DNA of 64,000 bases, taken from positions 57,051,947 through 57,115,946 of the forward strand of contig CM060191.1 of assembly GCA_030549335.1 (NCBI GenBank), in the 5' to 3' direction. The notes beneath the pieces are model-generated. The model was not told where the DNA came from and searched no databases. It worked only from the letters and a program-made list of their open reading frames with translations. The position numbers and the translations under genes were made by a program. This document shows, in pieces, positions 22,364 through 35,409 of this stretch; positions within the stretch are counted from its first letter, which is position 1; every line of letters begins with the position of its first letter. The stretch comes from Pontederia crassipes. Its lineage: Eukaryota; Streptophyta; Magnoliopsida; Commelinales; Pontederiaceae.

Positions 22364-23030
22364 TGTCACGGGGCGTTTCCCGTGACACGAAGCGTGAAGC
22401 CTCGCGGCACCAGTGCCGCTCAACTTATAGCCCTCGGCCGCTCAGCGCCGAAAACATGGAACACATGCAACCGCCCCGCACTGCGTAATATTGCGGAGTA
22501 CCAAGTTATCCGCCCTTAGGGCATTTATCTTGTAAGGTCGTCTTCATGAATGGCCAAGTAGGTGACGTTCCCGTAGGGTACGTCTTTTGCATCTTCAATA
22601 TGTAACAAGACTCCTATACCTACGGTACACTGGGAGGAGTTCACTAGTGCCTTCCGAGGCCCAATTGTATGTTATGTTTCATCATATTTAATACAAGTAA
22701 GCTTTCCTTTAATTCTAGTGTCATGGCCTTGAGCGTGGGGTGACAACTCACATCGGTGTCCCTTCGTGGCGTTCCGTGGTCCCTTCGTCGCCCCTTCGGA
22801 CTTTAAGCGCCTAAGCGCCAACATTAGTACCGCAACGCGCTAATGCCACGGTCTCGTGACGAGTAGTTCAACACTCTAGTCATGTCCGTGATTGAACGCC
22901 CATAAGAGCGACTCTCGGCAAAGTCGTCTCGACCATAAAACTTCCGCTGCAAACTCAAAACAGGCTTGGCTAGGTGCCTATCCGCTTAGTCGCCGCACGT
23001 GGTCTAGTGTCCGAGAACGACCCCGTGACA
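22364..23030 (+). repeat. 3' LTR, 667 bp
   Basis: Same length and ends as the 5' LTR. A purine-rich tract (GGTGGGGGAGAA) lies directly upstream. Confidence 0.93.
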
Positions 23031-23034
23031 TGTA

Positions 23035-23821
23035 CGCGCGCGCGGGGTGTAATAATAATGGTGATAAAGTTAATAACAACAACAAACAACATGATAGTAA
23101 CTACGATATTAATTAATTAATAAGAGCATTGATATGATGCACAAATAGAAAATATCTGGTCGATAGCCCAAAAGTCACGAGAGTACCCCGAGTGGTAAAG
23201 TAACCATGCTACTTTTGTTGTCCTAGGGGTTGACATACAGAAACTGTTTAAATATATGAATTCTTAAGCTTGATCCTTCCTTTATTATCTTAACTGCGAA
23301 ATAAACTAAATTGAAATTTTAAACGAACAGTCAAAAGTTTAGATCTCAATAATTTCATTAGATGCAAAATTAACTTTAATATTCAAATTAAATGAATATT
23401 AGTTAATTGTAATAACGAAAATGCCCCGCCTTGCGCGTAGGCAGCAGAAAAAGCGGACGCTTGATTCCTTGTCATGCCAATGGGTCACAATCGAGCGGCT
23501 AGAACCCAATACCCAAAACACTCCTCCGTCACATGAAAAATCCCCGACCGGGTCCGTACTGTGTCTCGACAAAAGAAGCCGATAGAGCGGGTGGAAGTCG
23601 CCTTTGGTTAGGCGAACCAGCCTCCGGCCGTAATTTTTCTAATGTTCCTTCGTGGGCGAGTAATTGGGATAGTTTCTCAAGGGCAACATTGGTATCGTGG
23701 CGTTCAGGGTGGGGCACAAGTGGTCACGACCACCGCCATTTGCTGGTGGGTTTGGAGTTCGAGGGAAATGGAGCTGCTATGCGGTTGGGAAAATAAATGC
23801 AAAACTTTTTCGTGTCACGTA
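23035..23821. other. Spacer between the LTR element and the foldback pair, no gene assigned
   Basis: 23035-23420 is AT-rich. 23440-23800 is more G+C-rich and holds an 87-codon plus-strand frame (23533-23796) with no family I recognise. It may be the first exon of a gene truncated by the foldback insertion, or chance. ATAAATGCA at 23793 resembles ATAAATGTA just right of the first foldback element. Confidence 0.35.
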
Positions 23822-24959
23822 GGGTAAATGACACCAAATGCCTTTTAGCTTTAAGGTTTGCTCAACGATACCCTCCAACTTCACTTTGTAACACAAATGC
23901 CCTTCATCTTTGAACGCGTTTCACTCGATGTTCTCTTTACCTGAGATAGTCGATTTTTCGATTTTTCATCGACGTGGCGTTCACTTGGCTATCTCCTCTG
24001 TCCTCCACGCAAATAGTCGTCTGACGTGGCATGCTCCGACGTGGCACATAAAATTACACCAATGCCCTCCAACTTTAAGGTTGGCTCAGCGATACCCTCC
24101 AACTTTATTTTGTAACACAAATGCCCTTTATCTTTTAACACGTTTCACCTAATGCCCTCTTAACCTGATTCAGACAGTTTCTCGATTTTTCGTTGACATG
24201 GCATCCACGTGGCCATCTCATCTCTCCTTCACGCAAATAGTCATCCGACGTGGCATGCTCCTACGTGGCACATAAAATTACATCAAATATCCTCAAACTT
24301 TAAAGTTTGCTCACCAAATGCACATACAATTACACCAATTTGGACAAAGATGACGGCCGACGAATGCGAAAAGTGAACGATGAAGAAGGCGAACGACGAA
24401 AGAGAGCGAACGACGAAAGAGAGCGATCGACGAAGGAGTGCGAACGATGACAAAGAGAAAAATAAGAAAATAATTTAATAATGAGTGGGTCAACTTACGG
24501 TAAGTAAGATGGTTTAATATGTGGTACCACGTTGGACGACTATTTACATGGAGGAGAGAGGAGATGACCACGTGGACGTCACGTTGACGAAAAATCAGAA
24601 AATCGACTGTCCCAAGTAAAGAGGGCATCGGGTGAAACATGTTAAAAGATAAAGGACATTTGTGTTACAAAGTAAAGTTGGAGGGTATCACTGAGCCAAC
24701 CTTAAAGTTAGAGGGCATTAGTGTAATTTTATGTGCCACGTCGGAACATGCCACGCTAGATGACTATTTGCGTGGAGGAGAGAGGAGATGGCCACGTGGA
24801 TGCCACGTCGATGAAAAATCGAAAAACTGGCTATCCCTGTTAAAAAGGGCATCGGGTGAAACGCGTTAAAAAATGAAGGACATTTGTCTTACAAAGTGAA
24901 GTTGGAGGGTATCGCTGAGCAAACCTTAAAGTTGGAGGGCATTTAGTGTAATTTACCCC
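23822..24959. mobile_element. Foldback (MULE-type) element, copy A
   Basis: Begins GGGTAAATGACACC and ends TAGTGTAATTTACCCC. Each arm consists of direct repeats of a ~224 bp unit (CCCTCCAACTTTAAGG ... GACGTGGCATGCTCC ... GTGGCACATAAAATTACA). The left arm has two full units and a piece of a third; the right arm holds about two units in reverse. A ~180 bp spacer (about 24346-24530) with repeated GAACGACGAA motifs separates the arms. There is no transposase. It would form a very long hairpin. The target duplication of this copy is unclear. Confidence 0.85.
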
Positions 24960-25051
24960 ATAAATGTATGATGACGCAATCAGGTACACACACAACTTCC
25001 GTACGAGAGACGCATGTGGAGTTGCTAAAATTTGTTGTTCTCATTTTAATT

Positions 25052-26197
25052 GGGTAAATTACATCAAATGCCCTTCAACTTTAAGATATGCTCAGCGATA
25101 TCCTCCAACTTCACTTTGTAACACAAATGTCTTTCATCTTTTAATGAGTTTCATCCGATGCTCTTTTTACCTAAAATAGCCGATTTTTCGATTTTTCATC
25201 GACGTGGCGTCCACGTGGCCATCTCCTCTCTCCTCCACACAAATAATCGTTCGACGTGGCATGCTCCGTCGTGGCACATAAAATTGCACCATACCCTCCA
25301 ACTTTAAGGTTTGCTCAGCGATACCCTCCAACTTCACTTTGTAACATAAATGTCCATCATCTTTTAATACATTTCACCCGATGCCCTCTTTACTTGTGAC
25401 AGTCGGTTTTCCGATTTTTCGTCGACGTGGCGTCCACGTGGCAATCTCCTCTTTCATCAACGCAAATAGTCGTCCGACGTGGCATGCTCCGACGTGACAC
25501 ATAAAATTACACCAAATATCCTCCAACTTTAAAGTTTGTTCACCAAATGCACATAAAATTACATCAATTTGGGCAAAGACGACAACCGACAAGCACGAAA
25601 GGTGAACGATGAAGGAAGCGAACGACGAAGGAGAGCGAACGGCGAAAGAGTGCAAACGACAAAAGAGGTTTCATGCGAACGACGACAAAGAGGAAAATAA
25701 GGAAATAATTTAACAATGAGTGGGTCAACTTACGATAAGTAAGATGATTTAATATGTGGTGTCATGTCGGAGCATGCCACATCGGACGGCTATTTGCATG
25801 GAGGAGAGAGGAGATGGCCACGTCGATGCCACGTCGACAAAAAATCGAAAAACCGACTGCCACAAGTAAAGAGGGCATCGGATGATATGTATTAAAAGAT
25901 GAAGGGCATTTGTGTTACAAAGTTAAGTTGGAGGGTATCGTTGAGCAAATCTTAAAGTTGGAGGGCATTGGTGTAATTTTATGTGTCACGTTGGAGAATG
26001 TCACGTCGGACGACTATTTGCGTGGAGGAGAGATGAGTGACCACGTGGACGAAAAATCAATAAATCGACTATCCCAAGTAAAGAGAGCATCGAGTGAAAC
26101 GCATTAAAAGATGAAGGGCATTTGTGTTACAAAGTGAAGTTGGAAGGTATCACTGAACAAATCTTAAAGTTGAAAGGCATTTAGTGTAATTTACCCC
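25052..26197. mobile_element. Foldback (MULE-type) element, copy B, 9 bp target duplication
   Basis: Same architecture and spacer as copy A, in the same orientation, 92 bp downstream. It starts GGGTAAATTACATC and ends GTAATTTACCCC. A perfect 9 bp duplication ATTTTAATT flanks it (25043-25051 and 26198-26206). Nine bases is the Mutator-superfamily duplication length. Open frames such as 25374-25655 and 25910-26107 lie in the repeats and are not genes. Confidence 0.9.
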
Positions 26198-26206
26198 ATT
26201 TTAATT

Positions 26207-29200
26207 TTAATTTTCATGTTGAATGTTTGTATGTTGTGGTGTTTGTTGGGAGTCCTTGAATTTCTAGACCCTTTGTTTTGCCTTGTCACTCTCGTAATAA
26301 TTATTGTCAGTCTCAAAAATAATTCATTGATAATATCTTAAATTCGAATCTAATTATAACATTATATGATCTCTTTTTTAATTAAACGCTTCAGTAAATT
26401 TCTCTTAGATAGTCTCATTGGATAAAAAAATAATCTAATCTTGTAATTCTTTTTTATTTTTTCATCTAATAAAATTTTATATCGTTTTAAATTTTTGAAT
26501 TTTTTTACAATGCATCATTTTTTTCTTGCAGAAATGCTAATATAATTTATGAACGAAATTACCCTTAAGTAAAGTGAGATTTGATGACAGTCACGTCACC
26601 CACACCATAATAAAGCACTCTTAAAATATTTAATTATTTTTTAGATAAAAAAATAGTTAACTAATTCATTATTTTTTTAAGATCAAATAAGATAATTAAT
26701 GGATCTTATCATATAGAAAAGTGATAAGTACAGATAGAAATTTGAAGTATATATATAATCAATTTTTATATATACTTCAGATTTCTATTCATAGTGGTAA
26801 TGTTATTAAAATTAGACATTGAATCAGGAATTGGCAACGGGTTTGGTCCACTTCAAATTCCAAAATTGGAATTGACCCGAAAAAAATTGGTTGAATCAGT
26901 ATAAATGGATGAACCAATAAATTCGGAAAAATCCAATTCAATTTAAAAAATGAGAAAAAAAATAAAAACCACTAAAAAAAGAAAGACAATATGGAAAAAA
27001 AAATAAAAGGAAAGCAATATATTTGAATGAAATAGTAAAACAGACAGGAGAGGAGGACAATTAATAGAGAGATAAGAAGAAAGGCAAAAAATGAAAGCAA
27101 AATAAATGGAGAGAGTGAGGAAGGAATAAAAACATGAAAATAATAATAAGAAAATATAATGATTTACTGTGATAATAAAATAATATATTGTTAATAGCAT
27201 TAAATGATAAAACATAGAGAAATAATGAAGAGAGAAAATTTGAGGAAAGAGAAGTAAAATTAATGAAGAGAGAAAGGAAGAAACAGAAAAAGCATAGATT
27301 AAAATAAAATAAAATAAAAACATAAAAGTGATTTATAATAAAATAAAATAACTTATTGTTAATAACACTTAGCAATATATAAAAATTTAATAATAATATA
27401 TTTGTATTAAGTATTAACAATTGGGAGCCATTTTCTCATCAGTAATGATATTTTTAAGTATAATAAATAAATATATTTATGTTAGTGTTTCAATTTAGTA
27501 GGTTACTAATTTGTTTATACATAATACACTATTTGTTAGTTATATATCTTTAAAATTAGTATAAATAATATTATTTTAATAAATTTTAGTTCAATCGATC
27601 AAATTCGATCGGACAGAATCAATCACGATCCAATTGATCGTCCGATGATTTGATTATAAAAATATTACATAATAGTAACATATAGAAAAAATAATTTATA
27701 TGAATATAATATAATTAAGAACAATAATTATGATAAAAAATCCAGCTTAAAAAACCCATGTTTTATTTTGAAATAAAAATATAATCATCCAACTATAGTT
27801 GTAATAATACTTTTCTCATATACGCTACTATAGTATCTTATATCATTGAAAAAATAAGTCCTTGCAAAAGCTAGAAATTAAATCCAAAATTTATCAATGA
27901 AAAAGCTAATGGTTCATAATTTTTATAATGTATATTATCTCGTTGCAAAATATATGTCGGACATGTTCACATTTTAATTTTTATGTAATATATACAATTT
28001 GGCACATTATATTTTAATATAATATATCCATGTAAATATAATAATAATGTTTTATCAAATTTATTTATCAAAATAAAAATTATTATAAGCCTGCAGAACA
28101 TAAACATATCTGCTAAAGAAGAAATGTTAGTACCAATTTATCATAGCTTTAATACATTAAATGAAGAAGTTCAGAATTAGAAAAATAACATTATAAGTTA
28201 CATATATGATATTTATTTATTTTCATTAATACCTCTCAATTTTGTAATAAATTACTTTGGTCAAATTTGACAATCCGTTAATTATCTTATTTAATTTTAA
28301 TGATATATAAATATTGTTTTTGAATAATTAAATATTTCAAGGAGTGCATATATAAGTGTTGTCATGGCGTGGGTGACCTAATCAAACATCCCAAAAGGAT
28401 AATTTAGTCCATAACTCAAATTTTGGGAGTGACAGTATAGGACAGAGGAGTGCCAATAAGGACTCTCCTATTTGTTACCAATGTTTTTTCCATAAAGTAC
28501 TACTGTAACAAATTAATTTTAATTTCTGGTATATAAATGATATATTTTGACAATATGAATGATCAATTAAGTACGCAATCATTTATTAGCTTTTCAATCG
28601 ATAGCTTTCAGGAGCCTCAAAGCTCCATTTATTGATTAATTTAATTTAATTATTACATATGACAAGAACCAAATTAGGTGATACTGGACGAGTTTTGTGG
28701 AAATTTAAGGCAGGTTTGTACAATTGTGATATAATTCCAATTAGTTTCAAAGTATTATGGAAATTGATTGTAGAAGCTGGGAATTTGAGGTTATTTTTAA
28801 CGTCTGTGCTATTTTTTTATAAGGTAGCATCATCTTGTTCGATTCATGATGAATAGTGACTTGATTAATTAGATAATTTTTTAATCCATTATCAATCATA
28901 AAACAGACGAGGACGATGATACTACCATATAAAGCACAATCATTTTTTCTCTTATATAATTGCCACATTTATTTATAGTGTATTCTCGTGTAATAATTAG
29001 TATAGCAAAAATATAAACCACCAACATCATGCACCCAACATGCATGTTAGGAAGACCGGACCAAGAAGTGCCTCAACATGCTAAAAGTGATGTGCTACAT
29101 ATATCAAATTCGAAATAGTTAATTTTTATTCTATTAATTAATTATGTCAATTACATTTAGTTTGCATCTAATTAACTTTGCACTAAAGCAATGAAACCAC

Positions 29201-29472
29201 GTCTCTAGAAAATTGTGGGATTGAAAAATCCTTTTTAAAAATAAATGTTATTCACTTTTGTTGTATCTTTGTTTCTAGGAAATGCTCTCAAACTATAACC
29301 ATCTTTTCAACTCTATCTTTCAATTTTAATTTGTAACTAGACCACTATTCAATTATTAACTTATTTCACTAGTTGTCCTTTTGACAAGTTATAATCAAAT
29401 TTTCAATAATTTTATCTATGCGGCAGAACATTAAAAATAAGATAAATACAAGATAATAATATAATCTATCTA
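26207..29472. other. AT-rich intergenic DNA, nothing recognised
   Basis: Very AT-rich with homopurine patches (26940-27320). Long minus-strand frames there are low-complexity Phe/Leu/Ser strings from AT bias. No exon, TIR pair or LTR was found by eye. Confidence 0.6.
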
Positions 29473-29560
29473 TCTATACTATATTAAAAGGAGAATATTT
29501 TTTATAGAAGACATTTGGCACATTTGTGAAGTGTCACATGTCCTATGATTAATATATTAT
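29473..29560 (+). mobile_element. Possible Helitron 5' end
   Basis: TCTATACTATATTAAAAGGA preceded by A resembles the 5' terminus of many plant Helitrons (TC start, CTATATTAAAAG). No 3' hairpin plus CTRR-T end could be paired with it, so only the terminus is reported. Confidence 0.3.
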
Positions 29561-30639
29561 AATTAATTACAATAGTAGTTTGCATATGTCATGAGATACT
29601 AATTTGATTCTTTTTTAAAAATATATATAATGAGTTAGTTACAAGATATTCACAATTATATAATTTCGTGGATACAATTATTCGAAACCATTCAATGGAA
29701 AAATGATATTATCCGTACATTAAATAAATTTAAATGTAATAAACGTTAAGAAAAAAGATATTGGATAGTTATGATTATAAAAGTATCATAATTATTTAAT
29801 AACTTTATAATTTTATTATCTATATAGTTATAATAACTAATTCTATGCAACTATGAATTGCCAAAATACTAATAATAATATATAGATACATAACTGTTCA
29901 GCCTCAATTAAACACCTAAAAAATTTAAAGGATGAGAGTAAACCACTCACCCTCAATCAACCACAATAAATTATCGTGCTCGGTCTCACTCATTGAAAAG
30001 AGACGCCAACTGAACAAACTCATCAGGAAAAGAGTCATCCGAAGAAAAGCAATCAAGTAAGAAATATTGTGGATGTTAATTTGGCCAATAGGTAATATGT
30101 TTTTCCTTTCTTTGCTCTTTCCGAATGAGATGAATTATTTGAAATGCATTAATTGAATCGTTACTATATGATTTAATATATGTTAAATATGCAATAGTAG
30201 AATACTAAAGTTTGTGCGGTGCTAATGTGTTCATGCGAACATTCTAATGACAGTCTCCCTGAAATGATACTATATGATCAAAAGGTATTTTTCAATCTTC
30301 ATATTTTTTTTTAATTTTATACAAAATTTCCTATGTTATGTATTGTGTTAATCATGACAGAAAAACAACTATCCTTTGGTAAGTATTTAAAACTATTTTA
30401 ATCTCTTATCTCTAAAAGATTAATTTTTTCCTAGTTGGATATATTGTTTGCGTACCTTCTCCTTCCTTTGTATCACCTAATTAAAAACAATATAAAAAGA
30501 TAATATTAACCACGTGTATATAAATTATAATAATTATAATGATACTAATATGCACTTAATATAAAATTGAGACTAATAATATTTCGATACTAACTTGATT
30601 CTTCCAGAGCATTTATTAGCGTACAATCGTACATGTCTC
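29561..30639. other. AT-rich intergenic DNA, nothing recognised
   Basis: No coding or repeat structure that I can support. Confidence 0.55.
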
Positions 30640-31653
30640 TTTATAAAAGATGATGATTAAGATGTTTATACACATCTGATTTCTCTCCATGATCCCCTCT
30701 TGTAGCTCTGATTAAGTTTTATATAATGATGATGATTTGGACCCTTGGTTATTATGATCCTTTGATTCTCTTTTACAATGACATAAATCTTGATCATACT
30801 TTGAGTTCTAATAAAGATAAATTAAAAACTACAAGATAAAAAATGAAAAATATTAAATGGAGAGTTCTTATTATGATGGATTATGGGCTGACTCCGGTCA
30901 GTTATGGGCTGACTTTGTCAGTTACGATAATGATGGTGGTGGACGAGTTGAGGTAGACCTCCTCGTGAGTTGAAATATACCCCAAGTAAGTTAAAGATGA
31001 ATAATAAGATGATGAAGAAGATGAACACATATGAATAAAGAATCACTTTTATGATGATCGACTTTTGCCACCCTTTTTATGATGATTTAATTATGATCTT
31101 TTGATCTCTTCTTCATATGTCCCTTTACATATTTCCATTACTTCTATGATGATTATATTTATCCCTTTTATATGATAATGATGTTTATATTGATTCCGGT
31201 CTAGTTTCATGAGCTTATGATGATATCTATCTTACTTTCATACTGAGTTGTAAAACTCATGGGGAGGTTCTCCCTTGCATGTTTTAAATGCAGGACCATG
31301 TAAGAATGATGAAGGTGGCCAACAGTGACAGATCGAGCTCGTGGTGGAAGCACATAGGTGTTCTGAGTCCTTTAATTGTTATCCTATTTATCTTCTCTTG
31401 GTAGCATGACGATGTATTAGATGAGTTTTTTCAGTACTTATAAGATGATTCCTTCATTAGTTTCCACATATTTCATAATGATGTCATCCTCATATTATCA
31501 TTTATTCATGATGTCTCTCTTCCGCATATGACATTATTTTTAATTGACCGATCAAAGTCTTATTTTTAATTAATATGATGTACACGTAAGGATGACTCAT
31601 AGCGTCCTCGAAACGTATTCTGCCATGTGGAGGTGTGTGATTTGGGGCGTTAG
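30640..31653 (+). mobile_element. Gypsy LTR fragment (3' part)
   Basis: Resembles the 3' halves of the other two Gypsy LTRs here. It has GATGATGAAGAAGATGAACA-type text, ACTCATGGGGAGGTTCTCCC then TGCAGGACCATG, later CGCATATGACATT, and closes with GTGTGTGATTTGGGGCGTTAGA, a mutated form of the GGGG.GTTACA end. No 5' end or target duplication was found. Confidence 0.5.
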
Positions 31654-33290
31654 ATGAAACTTCTCTAATTTATGTTAAAATTTGGTATACCATTCAATAA
31701 ATTGAATTGATTCTCAATTGTTTTCATATGTGCAACACAGACTAGGAATCCTCCCATACTTTCTCCTTACTCTGCTTTACTAAAAGGTACTTGAATTCCT
31801 AGTAATTTTTTTGCCGTCTCATTGGCTCTAATCCTTTTAAAAATATCACATTTCATTATTTAATGTGGTGTGTTGACCTTTCTTTTATGCTTTTCATAGT
31901 TAGAGCACATATAACACAAGTTACAGCTAAACAAGATCAATTCTTCATCTTATTGTAGGTTAAACTTTAAAGCAACATAGTCCACCTGTAGGCATCACAA
32001 TCCATATACCCAATTTTATTAGAACTTCATACCTAAAATGTGGTCAAACAATGAATGAGAAAGCTCATAAGAAAGAAATCTTAAGCAAACTCGAAGAGAA
32101 GATCTATCAAACTTGAGTTCAAATCTTTATTTTTCTCCCTTCTCATCTGAATTCTTAATATGAAAGTGAACAATATGAACATAAGTGATTTTGTCACCTC
32201 TACTGTCTTCAACTTCAAATATGTTCTTAAATCATTCTTGGATTGAATCAGTCTTCTATCACAATTGATTGTCTTAATAACTTTCCATGCGCCATTGTTG
32301 TAAACTTTTTTTCCCAACGCAAATCCAGTGGCTACATTTAATCAACAACAGAATTCGGTGTAAAATATAAGAAGTTGAGTTCTATCCTTATTTTTATTCC
32401 AATGTCACTATATTTATGCTTGGTCGTCAAATATAAGAAGTTTACAAAAATATACTTATGACCTTAAATAATGAACATATAGTTTAAAAAAATGTGTGTG
32501 TGTGTGTGTGGAGGGGGGGGGGGAGTCTCACTCAAGATGAAAATTCCCTCAAGACCAGCAAAGTAATGTAGCTTCCATTTTTGAATTCTCGTTTCTTTTG
32601 TGCATTCCTACAAACGTGTAACGGAAAATTTTAGGTCATTTTCTATCCATCTAAGATGTACAACACAAAGAAGAATGTACAGTAACATGGTGGTAAGATA
32701 AATATGTATCAAATGTACATATATATATAGGGGTCCACATGTAGCACTAAGACTCCTGACAAAAGAAAAGAACAATCCCAAGATAGCATTAGACACACAT
32801 TAGGACATTTATAACCTAACATAAAGGAAATAACAATCCTAATAACATTAGGACTCTTAAGACAAATAAATTAAAAAAGGGACTTAACAATCCTAAGATT
32901 CCTAACATATTCTTCAAATTTGAATCAAACTAAGTTGTACAGATACAACAACATAATTATCTCTTTTCTTGCCAACAGGATCTACACCACAAATATTCTC
33001 AAGATATAAAAGAAAACTAAAGTTTCTTATGTGAAATTAAATGTGATACCATCTATCCTAAAAGTTTAAACCTTTAAGAAAATTACGAGCATCAAGGAAG
33101 TTTCAACTCAAGCCATCCTAATACCATGTGAAATGAGATATGTTATCAACTATCCTAAAAGCTTAAGCAGTTGGGAAGCAACATCATTATATTTGTAAGT
33201 TTTTTTTTCTAAACTAACAGAATCTCATCAATTAAGCTACTATCACATGAAACACATTGATAAATTCGAAAGTCATAAAGTAATGATAAC
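31654..33290. other. Intergenic, with a (TG)n(G)n tract
   Basis: A TG run followed by a G homopolymer lies at 32492-32523. Short minus-strand frames (32081-32317, 32608-32796) have no secure match. Confidence 0.5.
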
Positions 33291-34109
33291 CAGTTCTGTG
33301 TATGGCAATCTAGGATCATTTTCAGAATAAACAAACCACCAGACGAACCCCGCTATAGTCGCAAGACCAACATACACTGCATCAAAAAAGATCATTAACA
33401 AAAACCATACACGAAATACGTATACAAAAAAGAAACAAGAAACTACCAATGCGAAATGATTCATTCCAGAGTTAGTGTATAAATATTACAGCAAGTAAGG
33501 AAAAATGCAGGAAACAACACTGCCACAATCTTTTGTATATCTTTTGAGGTTCCTGGAAAAGTGATTTAAAAAATTATCACCGAGTTTGAGTTCCTATTGT
33601 ACATTTTACTACTTTGAGTTCCTATTCCAGCACCTATACTTATCACAGGGAAACAATACTCCCCAAACCTTTTGTACATTTTACCTATGTTCTGAAAATT
33701 TTCTTTTGAAGGATCCAATTGAAAATATGAATAATAAACATGCTAACAATGAGAACAAGAGAGATAGAAGGCGACTGACAATACAAGAAAATGGGTGCTT
33801 AGCGATGCAAAGTAGCGTCGCCTAAAGCAGTGACGCTACATAGACGCCACTAACGCCTTTAAGGCGTCTACTTTGCGTCACAATTTTGGAACGCTTTTTG
33901 CTTCTCGATAGTGTCTCATTAGCATCTTCTTAGCTATTCAGGAGATAGACGCTAATGTTGGCACAATGGAGACGCTACAAAGACGCTATTATTTCGCGCC
34001 ACGGAGCGGAAATGCGCATCGACAACATTCGACGCGAACCTCGCGTCGCATATTTTGCGGCTCTAAAGAGACGCTATATGGCATCCCAGTGGAAGGCGAC
34101 GCTATTTGG

Positions 34110-35160
34110 ACGCTACCGTGTTACTCATAACTTATCTATATTTATCTCGCTATTTGTTTTATATTTAAACCTTATATATTATATATACTATATGTTAATC
34201 AATAAATTAATTAAATATTATATTAGTATTAATTACATGATTATCAACATATTATCAATAGCGTATATATGTATTATCAACATATATATATGTATTAATT
34301 ACACGATTACATATATATATTTTTACATGATAGGAGTGTTCCTAAATATATAATTTGTTACCTATATTATTTATGTTATCTATACATATAATATATATAA
34401 TATCTTAATTATGCATATATTATTATTATATACTTAATCATGAAATTACGGTGGTTGAATTAAGAGAGTGATTTGCTACCATATTAGCGTCACCGTGGAG
34501 ACTCAATAGTGTCCATGTCGCGTCTAACTAGAGCCGCCATTAATGTCGACGCTATGGTGACACTATTGACGTCTCTGTAGCATCACACACTTGAGATGCG
34601 AAAAAGCATTAGATGCTAGTTCGGCGCTACGATGTTGCTAACTGTATTTAGCGACTCAATAGCGTATGTATGGCGCCTCCTAAACTAACTTTTTACCTCC
34701 TCGCTTAATCGGGCATACATAGACATATAAATACGTTTATATGCTTATACTTATATATAATAAGTGCATATATACATATTATTATAATTTAATCTCACAC
34801 ATATAAACATATACACATATATTCACTTCGAATACGTATCCATATACACGTTATCTATATATATATGACTGCACATGCATAGACATATACATACACATAT
34901 ATTTATAATACATATAGATAAACACATTGTTGTAACTTAATCTCTCATACGTAGACATATATATACATACGCATATATTACATATGTATATATATACACA
35001 CACAATTTTGTTATAGACACATATACATATAGATTTATAATTTTATATACATACATGATATATTGTCGGAAAGAAAATAAAACAATTGGAACGGGGCACA
35101 TTGCCATGAGACGCTATATTGATAAATAAAATTACATACATACTAGAAAATTTAAAAAAG
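34110..35160. repeat. AT-rich blocks splitting the CACTA subterminal region
   Basis: 34110-34480 and 34690-35160 are composed of TATATA, TACATA and ACACAT strings. They lie between clusters of GACGC-type subterminal motifs. They look like expanded simple sequence or small insertions. Confidence 0.5.
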
Positions 35161-35409
35161 ACTTTTAATGAGCGTTTCAATGGCGTCACATCCTTGGGAT
35201 GCTACCACTATGGAGACGCCCCTACGACGCTATAGTGTCGCTACGTTAGAGTAGCATACATTAGCTTCTCCATAGAGTCGCACTAGCCGAGTTTTGATAG
35301 AAACAACGCCTATATTGCGTCTACGTAGCGACGCGTTCTTTGGAGATGCTAAAAAATTTACATAAATCCCTAACCCCTCTTCTTCGTTTTCACTTTTACT
35401 ATTTTACTT

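Larger units (their letters stand above)
18740..23030 (+). mobile_element. Non-autonomous LTR retrotransposon (LARD/Gypsy-like)
   Basis: LTRs at 18740-19406 and 22364-23030 are both exactly 667 bp and differ at about 17 positions by eye (near 97 percent identity). They begin TGTCACGGGG and end CCCCGTGACA. A TGTA duplication flanks the element (18736-18739, 23031-23034). TGGTATCAGAGC (19409-19420) is the primer site and GGTGGGGGAGAA the polypurine tract. The 2.96 kb interior has a decayed gag and no RT or integrase, so movement would need a partner element. The high LTR identity marks it as a young insertion. Confidence 0.93.

Noticed and set aside
23150..23260. Possible tRNA-derived SINE (CCCCGAGTGGTAAAG ... 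GGGGTTGACATAC)
   Set aside because: Weak A/B-box resemblance only. No tail or target duplication was found.
26943..27420. Hydrophobic 119-126 codon frames suggesting a membrane protein
   Set aside because: They come from homopurine/AT-rich DNA read as Phe/Leu/Ser strings. No conserved motif is visible.
32608..32796. Minus-strand frame vaguely like the last membrane segments of ECA pumps (LTTMLLYILLCVVHL, FSVTRL)
   Set aside because: The match is short, hydrophobic and interrupted. Chance similarity among membrane segments cannot be excluded.
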